From Comamonadaceae bacterium (GTDB taxonomy: Bacteria > Pseudomonadota > Gammaproteobacteria > Burkholderiales > Burkholderiaceae_C), in contig JAAFIW010000024.1 in the NCBI GenBank assembly GCA_013297875.1, forward strand, positions 1 through 64,000: a stretch of DNA of 64,000 nt, given 5' to 3'. The notes beneath the pieces were generated by a model. That model was not told where the DNA came from. It saw only the letters and a program-made list of their open reading frames with translations, and ran no database searches. Numbering within the stretch: position 1 is the first letter of the stretch; each line of letters opens with the position of its first letter. The position numbers and the translations under genes are program-made. Positions 7,789 to 16,060 of the stretch are shown in pieces.

Positions 7789-9354
7789 TCAAAACAGCCG
7801 CACCCTCACGATCAATTGCATCGCCAGTAGACCCAAAGCAAAGCCAATGCCACCATAGATCAAACCCTGAAGGAGCTTATTGGTGCGCTTCTGCTCAGCC
7901 AGCAGCTCTTTGATGGTGGCTTGCTCGTCGCCGGGTTGCTTGCGCAAATACTCCACCAGCAGGCGCGGCAACTCGGGCAGCAATTTGGCGTAGCGCGGGG
8001 CTTCGGCCTGCAGCTGGTTGATGAGTTTTTGTGGGCCAACTTGCTCCAGCATCCACTTTTCCAGAAACGGTTTGGCCGTGCTCCACAAGTCCAGCTCGGG
8101 GTCGAGGTCGCGGCCCAGGCCTTCGATGTTGAGCAGGGTTTTTTGCAGCAACACCAGTTGCGGCTGAATTTCGACCTGAAAACGGCGCGAAATCTGGAAC
8201 AGGCGCATGAGCACCAGGCCCAGCGACAGTTCTTTCAGCGGCCGGTCAAAGTAGGGCTCGCACACGGTGCGAATGGCCGACTCCAGTTCGTCCACCCGCG
8301 TGTGTGCCGGCACCCAGGCGGACTCGATGTGCAGCTCGGCGACGCGCTTGTAGTCGCGACGGAAGAAGGCGGCAAAGTTTTGCGCCAGGTACTCTTTGTC
8401 AAACTCGGTGAGCGTGCCGATGATGCCGAAATCCAGCGAGATATAGCGGGCAAAGGTATCGGGTGCCAGGCTGACCTGGATGTTGCCAGGGTGCATGTCG
8501 GCATGAAAAAAACCGTCGCGAAACACCTGGGTGAAAAAGATGGTCACGCCGTCGCGGGCCAGTTTGGGCAAGTCCACACCGGCTTCGCGCAGCTTGTCGG
8601 TCTGGTTGATCGGCACGCCCACCATGCGCTCCATCACGATGACCTCAGTCTGGCAATAGTCCCAAAACATCTCGGGAATCAGCACCAAATCAAGCCCCGC
8701 CATGTTGCGCCGCAGTTGGGCGGCATTGGCCGCTTCGCGCACCAGATCCAGCTCGTCGTGCAGGTATTTATCAAACTCGGCCACCACCATGCGGGGCTTC
8801 AGGCGCTTGCCATCGTCCGACAGGCCTTCAAGCCAGCCGGCCATCATGCGCATCAAGTCCAGGTCTTTGTCGATGACCTTGAGCATGCCGGGGCGCACCA
8901 CTTTGACCGCCACATCGTGGGCGATGCCCTGGCGGTCTTTGAGCACCGCAAAGTGCACCTGGGCAATGGACGCGCTGGCAATGGGTTTGTGCTCGAAGCT
9001 GACAAAGATCTCGTCCAGCGGCTTGCCAAACGCCCGCTCAATCGTGGCCACCGCAATCTCGGAGGCAAACGGCGGCACGCGGTCTTGCAGCAGGGCCAGC
9101 TCGTCGGCAATGTCGGGCGGCAGCAGGTCGCGCCGGGTGGACATGACCTGCCCAAACTTCACAAAAATCGGCCCCAAGCGCTCCAGCGCCTCACGCAGCC
9201 GCTGGCCACGCGGCGAAGTCAGGTTGCGACCCCAGGAGATCACGCGGGTCAGGGTGCGCAGCCAGGGCTGCTTGAAGCTGGACAGCACCAGCTCATCCAG
9301 CCCATAGCGCAGCACCACCCAGATGATGACGATGCTGCGGTAAATGCGGGTCAT
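7789..9354 (-). CDS. ubiB: Ubiquinone biosynthesis kinase-like protein UbiB
   Basis: 521 residues, ABC1/ADCK atypical kinase needed for ubiquinone synthesis. The diagnostic KxGQ motif is in [20 protein letters not shown] near residue 66, the catalytic region includes DMHPGNIQV and SLDFGIIG, and two C-terminal hydrophobic segments anchor the protein. It follows ubiJ by 15 nt in the ubiE-Tim44-ubiJ-ubiB order, close to the enterobacterial ubiE-ubiJ-ubiB operon. Confidence 0.96.
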   Translation of the reverse strand: MTRIYRSIVIIWVVLRYGLDELVLSSFKQPWLRTLTRVISWGRNLTSPRGQRLREALERLGPIFVKFGQVMSTRRDLLPPDIADELALLQDRVPPFASEIAVATIERAFGKPLDEIFVSFEHKPIASASIAQVHFAVLKDRQGIAHDVAVKVVRPGMLKVIDKDLDLMRMMAGWLEGLSDDGKRLKPRMVVAEFDKYLHDELDLVREAANAAQLRRNMAGLDLVLIPEMFWDYCQTEVIVMERMVGVPINQTDKLREAGVDLPKLARDGVTIFFTQVFRDGFFHADMHPGNIQVSLAPDTFARYISLDFGIIGTLTEFDKEYLAQNFAAFFRRDYKRVAELHIESAWVPAHTRVDELESAIRTVCEPYFDRPLKELSLGLVLMRLFQISRRFQVEIQPQLVLLQKTLLNIEGLGRDLDPELDLWSTAKPFLEKWMLEQVGPQKLINQLQAEAPRYAKLLPELPRLLVEYLRKQPGDEQATIKELLAEQKRTNKLLQGLIYGGIGFALGLLAMQLIVRVRLF

Positions 9355-9369
9355 GCCGGAGCGAACGCT

Positions 9370-9942
9370 TTACGGGGTTTGGGTTGGCGCTGCTGCATCG
9401 CCTGCCGCCGGTGCCATGCCCTTGACCAGGCCGCGCAAGGCATCAGCCAGGGCACGGGCGGCTTGCCCTACGGCATGCGCCGGTGCATCGCCCATGACAC
9501 GCGACAGGTCTTCTTCCAGATCCCAGCGCACATGGTCGACCAGCCAGTTGATTTCAGCGGCCAGTTGCACATCACCCTCAATGCGCACGGCGGGCTTGTT
9601 GCCACTCAAAACAGCCTGGGCCAGCGACAGCGGCGAAGGCTCGGTCACGGTGAGAAGCAGATCAGGTTTGGCGGCGGTCTCGGCCAGATCCACCAAGCCC
9701 GCCGGTGTGGCCTGCAAGCACAGGCCGAACTGCATCCAGCTGGCTTGAACCACGCGGCCCTTCTGGCGAACCAGTCGGCTCATGGCCTCGGGCTCTTGCA
9801 TCAGCACATGGTTGAGCAGCAAGACGATGCGGTGCTGGATTTCATGAACCATCCAGGGCGGGGGTTGAAGCTGGCTGCCCACCGCTTGAAACAGGCTGTC
9901 TAGAAAAGCAAAGGGGGACGGCGTGGAGGAGTTGGCTTGCAT
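9370..9942 (-). CDS. ubiJ: Ubiquinone biosynthesis accessory protein UbiJ
   Basis: 190 residues with an SCP2 lipid-binding domain (VRIEGDVQLAAEINWL) followed by a helical tail, the architecture of UbiJ, which with UbiK assists the ubiquinone synthesis complex. The ATG at 9942 (MQANSS) is preferred to one at 9984, whose extra residues look like read-through of non-coding sequence. Its place before ubiB supports the call. The tail is Ala/Pro-rich and variable. Confidence 0.85.
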   Translation of the reverse strand: MQANSSTPSPFAFLDSLFQAVGSQLQPPPWMVHEIQHRIVLLLNHVLMQEPEAMSRLVRQKGRVVQASWMQFGLCLQATPAGLVDLAETAAKPDLLLTVTEPSPLSLAQAVLSGNKPAVRIEGDVQLAAEINWLVDHVRWDLEEDLSRVMGDAPAHAVGQAARALADALRGLVKGMAPAAGDAAAPTQTP

Positions 9943-10025
9943 GGTGTGGCGATTATTCACGATGACGCGGGGCACACGCCACAAAACCCCTGGCGGGGCA
10001 AATCTCTGGGGGTTTTAAGCCAAAT

Positions 10026-10080
10026 GGGCCTCTAGCCCACGATTTAATTGCTCAAGGAGCTATCAAAATCATAGTGAATC
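10026..10080 (-). repeat. Dispersed repeat, copy 5
   Basis: Plus strand gggcctctagcccacgattt then attgctcaaggagctatcaa; lies between ubiJ and the Tim44-like gene. Confidence 0.7.
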
Positions 10081-10137
10081 AACCACCTGAAATCCATAAC
10101 CCGGAGGCTACGGCCCCGTTCAAGCGACGTGTTTGCC

Positions 10138-11097
10138 CTACTGCAAGGCCTGCACGCCGGCCACCAGCCAGCCGCTGGCACCGCTCTTGGGCTTGGTCAT
10201 GTTCCACACTTCGCGGAAAGGGCTGGGGCCTGCAGAGGGCTGCTCGCGGATCATGCCGGAGAACTCCACGCTGGCCATGTAGTCATCGCCCAGGTCTTCA
10301 ATGCCCAGCAACTGCGCTTCCAGCATCACCACATCGGTCTTGTTGACCTGGCCGGCCAGATGGGTTTCGCGCTCGGCCAACTGGGCTTTGATTTCGCCCA
10401 CCATCGAGTCGGTCATCATGGAGCGCAGCAGTTTCAGATCGGCGCGATCCCAGCCGTCTTGCAAGGTGATGAAGTTGTTTTTCGCGGCGCTGAGAAAACC
10501 TTCGGTGTCAAAACCCGCCGGAATACCCCAGGTCTGGGATCCTGCCAAAGCCGAGCCGATTTGAACGCCGCCAGCGCCATTGCCGGCCCGTGCGTCCTGG
10601 TAGCGGCCCGCTTCAAACGCCATGCTGCTGCGCTCCCAGGGGCGAGCGGAGGCATCGTTGCCGACCTTGTCCGGGTTGTAGGTTTGAGGCGCGCCGGCCT
10701 GTGCGCCCTGGTAAGCCAGGCCACCGCTGGATGCTTGGGCCGAATTGCGCCGCCACCGCATGAAAAAGCCCACCGCCACCATCACCAGCAGCACGCCCAG
10801 CGCAATGAGAATGAACTGACCAAACGCCTCACCCAAACCCAGGGAGCTGGCCAACCAGGCCAGGCCCAAACCGGCGGCCAGGCCGCCCAGCATCGCGCCC
10901 CAGGGCTTGCGGGTTGGCTGCGCGGCTGCGGCGTTGGGCGCTGCATTCGGCGTTGCGGCAGGTTTAGCGGCGTCACGTTGCGTCACGTTGCCAGACTGCT
11001 TGCCCACGGATCCACCGCCGCCCAGCCGCTTGGCCGCATCCGCGTGCACACTGGTCAAAGCCAGCATCAGCGCCAAAACACAAGACCACAGTTTCAT
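10138..11097 (-). CDS. Tim44-like domain membrane protein
   Basis: 319 residues. A signal-like N-terminus (MKLWSCVLALMLALTSVHA), Gly-rich GGGGSVG, an Ala/Pro linker, two transmembrane segments around 75-115, and a C-terminal Tim44-like domain from about 205 (FLSAAKNNFITLQDGWDRAD; RSMMTDSMVGEIKAQL). This family of bacterial exported or membrane proteins has no settled function. The start at 11097 was chosen over 11181 because it begins the signal sequence. It sits between ubiE and ubiJ on the same strand. Confidence 0.85.
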   Translation of the reverse strand: MKLWSCVLALMLALTSVHADAAKRLGGGGSVGKQSGNVTQRDAAKPAATPNAAPNAAAAQPTRKPWGAMLGGLAAGLGLAWLASSLGLGEAFGQFILIALGVLLVMVAVGFFMRWRRNSAQASSGGLAYQGAQAGAPQTYNPDKVGNDASARPWERSSMAFEAGRYQDARAGNGAGGVQIGSALAGSQTWGIPAGFDTEGFLSAAKNNFITLQDGWDRADLKLLRSMMTDSMVGEIKAQLAERETHLAGQVNKTDVVMLEAQLLGIEDLGDDYMASVEFSGMIREQPSAGPSPFREVWNMTKPKSGASGWLVAGVQALQ

Positions 11098-11113
11098 ATC
11101 AGTTCTCCGTTTT

Positions 11114-11845
11114 TCAACACCGTATTCCAACATGCAGCGCCACGACGCCACCCGTGAGGTTGTGATAGTCCACATGACCAAAACCGCATTGCTTCATAAG
11201 GGCTTTCAGCTCGTCTTGCGCGGGGTGCATGCGGATGGATTCGGCCAGATACCGGTAGCTGCTGGCGTCACCGGCCACCATCTGTCCCAGGCGGGGCAAT
11301 ACATTGAATGAATACCAATCGTAGGCGGCGCGCACCGGCTTGGCCACCTGGGAAAACTCCAACACCAGCAGGCGGCCACCCGGTTTGAGCACGCGGTTCA
11401 TCTCGGCCAGGGCCACGTCTTTGTGCGTCATGTTGCGCAGCCCAAATGCCACACTGACGACATCAAAGTGTTGATCGGCAAACGGGAGTTTTTCGGCGTC
11501 ACACACCAGTGTGGGCAGGGCCACACCCGCGTCCAGCAACCGGTCCCGCCCCACCTTAAGCATGGCCTCGTTGATATCGGTATGCACCACCTGGCCGCTG
11601 GGGCCTGCCTTGCGCGCGAAGGCCAAAGCCAGATCGCCGGTGCCGCCAGCAATATCGAGCACCCGCGCGCCTGGCCGTATATTGGCAACACCCACAGTGA
11701 ATGCTTTCCAGACCCGGTGCAGGCCCATCGACATCAAGTCATTCATCACGTCGTAACGCGGGGCAACCGAATCAAACACGCCGCGCACGCGTTGCGCTTT
11801 TTCAGCCTCGTCAACCGATTCAAATCCGAAGTGGGTACTGGTCAT
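11114..11845 (-). CDS. ubiE: Ubiquinone/menaquinone C-methyltransferase UbiE
   Basis: 243 residues, SAM-dependent methyltransferase acting in ubiquinone synthesis. It shows the UbiE signature [20 protein letters not shown] motif [14 protein letters not shown] and [20 protein letters not shown] with [13 protein letters not shown]. Length is typical. First of the ubiE-Tim44-ubiJ-ubiB series on the minus strand, 16 nt before the Tim44-like gene. Confidence 0.96.
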   Translation of the reverse strand: MTSTHFGFESVDEAEKAQRVRGVFDSVAPRYDVMNDLMSMGLHRVWKAFTVGVANIRPGARVLDIAGGTGDLALAFARKAGPSGQVVHTDINEAMLKVGRDRLLDAGVALPTLVCDAEKLPFADQHFDVVSVAFGLRNMTHKDVALAEMNRVLKPGGRLLVLEFSQVAKPVRAAYDWYSFNVLPRLGQMVAGDASSYRYLAESIRMHPAQDELKALMKQCGFGHVDYHNLTGGVVALHVGIRC

Positions 11846-11930
11846 GCCACGATGCTAGGGGCAAACCGCAGACAGATAGGCCACAACCCTGATACGACGG
11901 GGGAGAATTTGTCGTGATTTAGATGAAACA

Positions 11931-11980
11931 GGGCTCTAGCCCATGGAAAATCTGCTCCAGCAGCTATCGATTCAGGAGCA
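11931..11980 (-). repeat. Dispersed repeat, copy 6
   Basis: Plus strand gggctctagcccatggaaaa then tctgctccagcagctatcga; between DUF971 and ubiE. Confidence 0.75.
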
Positions 11981-11988
11981 AATCAACA

Positions 11989-12402
11989 TCAATGGCTGGC
12001 ACAGGCCGAGCCCGCCGCCACGGGCATGGCGTCATCCCGCTGCACGCCAGCATCCTGCAAACGGGCCAGGTATTTGGCCCACAGCGACGCTTGCTGCGAG
12101 CCCAGAAAATACAGGTAATCCCAGGAAAAAAGCCCGCTGTCGTGACCATCGGAAAACACCGGCTTGACCGCGTAATTGCCCACCGGCTCCAGGGCTTGCA
12201 AGGTGACACCGCGCTTACCGGTCTGCAACACCTCTTGCCCAGGGCCATGCCCCTGCACTTCCGCCGAGGGTGAATACACGCGCATCAACTCAAACGGAAG
12301 ACTGAAATCAGACCCATCAGAAAACTGAATCTGTAAAACCCGGGACTGCGCATGTACCACCAGCGCCAGCGGTGTCGGTGAATCAGCCGTCAAACCAGCC
12401 AT
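11989..12402 (-). CDS. DUF971 family protein
   Basis: 137 residues with the DUF971 pattern: SRVLQIQFSDGS, LPFELMRVYSPSAEVQGHG and YAVKPVFSDGHDSGLFSWDY followed by LYFLG. The fold resembles the N-terminal domain of gamma-butyrobetaine hydroxylase. DUF971 genes often accompany Fe-S or ubiquinone genes, matching ubiE next door, but the role is unknown. It starts 7 nt after the two-partner-secretion gene. Confidence 0.88.
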   Translation of the reverse strand: MAGLTADSPTPLALVVHAQSRVLQIQFSDGSDFSLPFELMRVYSPSAEVQGHGPGQEVLQTGKRGVTLQALEPVGNYAVKPVFSDGHDSGLFSWDYLYFLGSQQASLWAKYLARLQDAGVQRDDAMPVAAGSACASH

Positions 12403-12409
12403 GGGCGTC

Positions 12410-14008
12410 TTAAAAGCGAACCGACAGGTTCAGGTACAGCTTGTCGTCACCCTGCCGTGGGGCGGCCGAGTTGATGCTCAGCGGAACCGAGCTGCCCGTG
12501 ATCAGGCGACCGTAGTCGGCAGTCAGAGAAAACGGCCCCACGCCGTAGCGCACGCCCAGCCCCAAGCCAGCCAGACGGTCTGATGACGGCTTGGATGTGC
12601 CGTTGGGGCTGTTGTTGGCCAGCCAACCTGCCTCCAGAAAGCCTACAAACCGCAGACCCGGCATCGCCTCGGGCGTGGTAATTTCAAACGCGGTGGAGAA
12701 ACCCTTGTCACCCGAAATAGGCCGCTCGCCCGCACCGCGCACCGAGCCTTGCCCACCCAGGCCAAACTGCTCGCCAGAAATCAGCACATCCGGGCTGATC
12801 TGGGCTTGCCCGCGCACGCCCCAAATCCACTTGCCGGTCAGCGGGGCCGAGTAGTTGGCATTGGCGCGCAAAATCTTGAAGCGCGTGGAGGTAATGCGCG
12901 GGTCTTCGTTGCGGTAGGCCGTCAAATTATTGCCATCGCCCGACCCGGTATTGATCGCCAATTCGGCGCCATAACCCCAGACGGCCGCATCTGTTTCGGT
13001 GCGGGCCGTATACCCCAGCGTCACGGGTCGGCTGCGGCGCAGCAATTGGCCGGGCAGCGCAATGTCGTTGATCTTGGTCGGGTTGAATACCTTGTCATCC
13101 AAACCCAGGGTCACATAGCTGCGACGCCCGCCATTGGGTGACATGTAAAACGTGTAATTGATACCAAACGTGCGGCCTGCGCCGGTGCTGGTGAAGGTGC
13201 CAAAGTTCCCCACTACATCCGAGCGGGTGTAGTTAGCACCAATTACGCCGCCCCAGTCGTACACCGGCACGCGGTACGACAAGCCCAATTGCTTGACATC
13301 TTTCGTGCGCTCCAGCGAGGTGGTGTAGGCACCGACAAAATGGTGATCCCTGTCAAACAGGTTGGCGTGGCTGCCAGAAAAGGTGATGCGGTCACGCCCC
13401 GACGAAGACGAGCCGCCGTTGGACAGGCTGACGGCAAAACTCCAGGGCTTGGTTTCCTTGACCGTGACTGTGGCGTCAATCGTGTCGGGTGTAGCAGACT
13501 CTCTCAAACCAACCTGAATTTGCTTGCCCGGGTTTTCATTGGCAATAGCCGTTTCAATGGCCATGGTTTTGAAATTCGGTGTACCGCCTTCCACCAGTTC
13601 CGGCACGCTGCGGCGAATATTATCTTGGGAATAAGCCGAAGCACCTTCAACCGATACCTTGCCAATAGCAAATTTGATGATATTCAAGGTCACGGTATCG
13701 CCCACATCCTGTGGCGGCAAGGCAACGCGGTGCAAACCAAAACCCTTCTCGCGCAGCGCGGTTTCCAGCGCCAAGGTGGCTTTTTGCAGTGTGTCGATGG
13801 TGGCGTCAGACCGCAAAAAAGGAGCCAAGGCCCGCGTGCTGTCGCCCTCACCCAAGGGGTTGTCACCAGTAATTTTGAAGCCCTTGATCGCAAATACAGC
13901 CGCCGGAGCAGGCGTCACCCCTGCTACCTGGCTCCACGCAGAGTTAAACAGCAGCAAAAGACCTGCGCCGGCAACCAGCCTGTTTATTCGTGACAAGGAA
14001 TTCATCAT
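12410..14008 (-). CDS. Two-partner-secretion outer-membrane transporter (ShlB/FhaC type)
   Basis: About 532 residues. A signal peptide ends near AWSQ, a POTRA-type region follows (FAIKGFKITGDNPL; IGKVSVEGASAYSQDNIRRS), and the C-terminal half is a beta-barrel with the conserved loop GLGGQGSVRGAGERP (VRGY-like, here VRGA) and final aromatic NLSVRF. These proteins export a TpsA partner across the outer membrane. Three in-frame ATGs (14014, 14008, 14005) are possible; GGAG upstream favours the later ones. No TpsA gene is adjacent; a double-FecR protein lies upstream instead. Confidence 0.88.
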   Translation of the reverse strand: MMNSLSRINRLVAGAGLLLLFNSAWSQVAGVTPAPAAVFAIKGFKITGDNPLGEGDSTRALAPFLRSDATIDTLQKATLALETALREKGFGLHRVALPPQDVGDTVTLNIIKFAIGKVSVEGASAYSQDNIRRSVPELVEGGTPNFKTMAIETAIANENPGKQIQVGLRESATPDTIDATVTVKETKPWSFAVSLSNGGSSSSGRDRITFSGSHANLFDRDHHFVGAYTTSLERTKDVKQLGLSYRVPVYDWGGVIGANYTRSDVVGNFGTFTSTGAGRTFGINYTFYMSPNGGRRSYVTLGLDDKVFNPTKINDIALPGQLLRRSRPVTLGYTARTETDAAVWGYGAELAINTGSGDGNNLTAYRNEDPRITSTRFKILRANANYSAPLTGKWIWGVRGQAQISPDVLISGEQFGLGGQGSVRGAGERPISGDKGFSTAFEITTPEAMPGLRFVGFLEAGWLANNSPNGTSKPSSDRLAGLGLGVRYGVGPFSLTADYGRLITGSSVPLSINSAAPRQGDDKLYLNLSVRF

Positions 14009-14069
14009 CTCCATACCCCAGATTGTTATGTCCGCAAACAAATTGTCGCATCAAGCCAAAACCTTGGCC

Positions 14070-15470
14070 TCATTTTTCACAGCGTTCAGGGCGAATATTC
14101 AATTCGCCCAGAATACTGACCAGTTGTGGATTGCGGTTGGTTGGCAGCGGCATGCGGTCAAAGTCCAGAAACTTTGGAATCGTATCGGGCCGCGCCGTGT
14201 TGCCGTTATTGCCGGCAAAACCGGCTTCGCCACGGCCCAAATGCAATACCTCGCTACGTGTCAATACCTCGATATGGCCGTCACGCACAAATACAAACAG
14301 GCCTTCCTCATCGTCTGGCAGGTTTTGCGTGGAGAACAGCCGGGGCGGCGTGGCCACGCCATCGGGCCGGGGCAAGTCACCCTCGGGCGGAGGTGTGGCC
14401 AGCGAGCGAAGGCCCGAGGCGGATATGAACAGACCCTGGCCAGCCTGCAAGACCTGCAAGGCCGTTTGCCCGGTCGCCCCCGGCTGGTTGACCGGCGTCA
14501 TGTCAATCGAGCCTAGCCAGGTGAACAGGGTCAAACCTTCTTCGTCGCTGGTGGGCACCTCGTTGGCGCAGGCCCCGGTGCAGACCATGTCAAAACCTGT
14601 GCCGCGAATGCCTACGGTCGCGGTGGCGGTGCTGAACCCGACGTTGCGGTTGTTGGACTTGGCAATCAGGCCTGTCAAAGCACGAACGGACCCGCGCAAC
14701 AACGACACCAGGAAACGGCCCTCGCCTGCGTTCTTGTCGTCGTACACGAAGTTGTCAACCCGAAAGCGGGTGTTGGGCCCCAGGGTAATCTTGCTGTCAT
14801 CACGAAATATCAGCACGGAGCGTGCGTCTTTCGCTGTTTCAAGCAGGTCGCCAGGAAAAACACTCCCCCCATCGACCAGGCGGCGTCGCTGCCCAGCCGC
14901 ATCAACCGCGTTGATTTCTCCCTGCGTGCCCACCAGCTTGGCACTGGCCTGCACGGCATTGGGACGGGCCGATGCGATCACACGCGCCGACTCGGCACCA
15001 CAGTCTTTGGCGCAGACCCGTGCGTCAAAGTCAGTCCCGCGAATACCGACGGTGGCGGTGTTGGTTTGTATGCGTGCTGCGCTTGGCGAGCTTTTGGCAA
15101 TCAAGCCGGTCACGGCCCGAAAACCGCCCCGCAACAGCTGCATCACCATGCTGTTGTCGGGCGCATTGGCTCTGTATTGGTACTGCTGCAAGACCATTTC
15201 GGTATTGGGGCGCACCGTCATGCGGGTGCCGTCATCCAGTTTGATCACAGCCGAGCCGCCATCTGAAGTCGTCAGGCGGTCACCTTGCACCAGCGGCAGG
15301 CCCTTGCCCATGGTGCGGGGTGCCTGGCCGGGGGTTTGGGCAAAACCCACGCCACGAGAAAACTCGACTTCACCGGCCCGCTGCGCCAGCGCGGGGCTGG
15401 TCGCACAGGCCAGCGCTGCTGCCATGGCCAGTGGCGCAAAGTGACGGATCGCAAGAATTGAATGCTGCAT
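14070..15470 (-). CDS. Exported protein with two FecR domains
   Basis: 466 residues. Signal peptide ending at ALAQ, then two repeats of a FecR-type unit: LVQGDRLTTSDGGSAVIKLD with RPNTEM and ATVGIRGTDFD, and again VFPGDLLETA with GPNTRF and ATVGIRGTGFD. Each unit contains a pair of cysteines. FecR domains act in envelope signalling in siderophore systems, but stand-alone secreted forms occur beside ShlB-type transporters. The ATG at 15470 has GGAGG upstream. Followed by the transporter after about 60 nt, so likely one operon and perhaps a functional pair. Confidence 0.82.
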   Translation of the reverse strand: MQHSILAIRHFAPLAMAAALACATSPALAQRAGEVEFSRGVGFAQTPGQAPRTMGKGLPLVQGDRLTTSDGGSAVIKLDDGTRMTVRPNTEMVLQQYQYRANAPDNSMVMQLLRGGFRAVTGLIAKSSPSAARIQTNTATVGIRGTDFDARVCAKDCGAESARVIASARPNAVQASAKLVGTQGEINAVDAAGQRRRLVDGGSVFPGDLLETAKDARSVLIFRDDSKITLGPNTRFRVDNFVYDDKNAGEGRFLVSLLRGSVRALTGLIAKSNNRNVGFSTATATVGIRGTGFDMVCTGACANEVPTSDEEGLTLFTWLGSIDMTPVNQPGATGQTALQVLQAGQGLFISASGLRSLATPPPEGDLPRPDGVATPPRLFSTQNLPDDEEGLFVFVRDGHIEVLTRSEVLHLGRGEAGFAGNNGNTARPDTIPKFLDFDRMPLPTNRNPQLVSILGELNIRPERCEK

Positions 15471-15598
15471 GGGAAAAACCTCCGGCTTGTGTGCACGGTT
15501 TGCCACAACTTGTAAGCCCCGTACTTTAGGGGACTTTAGGCCCAACAACCAGATACGCATGGATCGAATTGCAGGCATCAGCGCGAATGGATGGTGTT

Positions 15599-16060
15599 TT
15601 ATTCACGAACAGCGTTGATTTTCACCGCTGCGGCCGTCAACTTGGCGATCAGTGCCTCCTCCAAGGTGGGCAGCATTTGGCGAATCTGCAACAGTTGCGA
15701 TGGCTCCACCACCCGGCGCGCAGCGGCCCACACGGCATCCGGGAAGTGGCTGTCCCAGTCAAAACGGGCGATCACATGCCAATGCAGGTGCGGCACCTGG
15801 TTGCCCAGCGAGGCGAGGTTGATTTTGTGCGGCGACAGGTACTGGCGCAGCACCTCTTCCACGGTGATGACTGCTTCCAGACACTCTGCGCGCGCCTGCA
15901 GCGGCAGATCGGTCAGCTCCGCCACATGGGCATTCCAGATCAGCCGGTAAAACGCCGGCAAACCCGGCTCTTCCACATGCACCACCCGAAACAACGGGCC
16001 ACTGAAGACCAGCCGCCCACCGTCGCTTTCACACAACGGACAGGGCATGGGCTCTGGCAT
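15599..16060 (-). CDS. HIT family protein
   Basis: 153 residues. The histidine triad HLHWHVIAR lies near residue 98, the zinc-type CPLC at 7-10, and NAHVAELTDL between them. HIT proteins are nucleotide hydrolases or transferases acting on nucleoside phosphoramidates and dinucleotides. It starts right after the stop of the FAD/Fe-S oxidoreductase gene (TAAATG), so the two are coupled. Substrate not known. Confidence 0.9.
   Translation of the reverse strand: MPEPMPCPLCESDGGRLVFSGPLFRVVHVEEPGLPAFYRLIWNAHVAELTDLPLQARAECLEAVITVEEVLRQYLSPHKINLASLGNQVPHLHWHVIARFDWDSHFPDAVWAAARRVVEPSQLLQIRQMLPTLEEALIAKLTAAAVKINAVRE

Noticed and set aside
7921-9903. 660-codon plus-strand frame opposite ubiB and ubiJ
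   Set aside because: Antisense to two well-recognised genes; composition rich in His, Gln and Gly and no domain motif.
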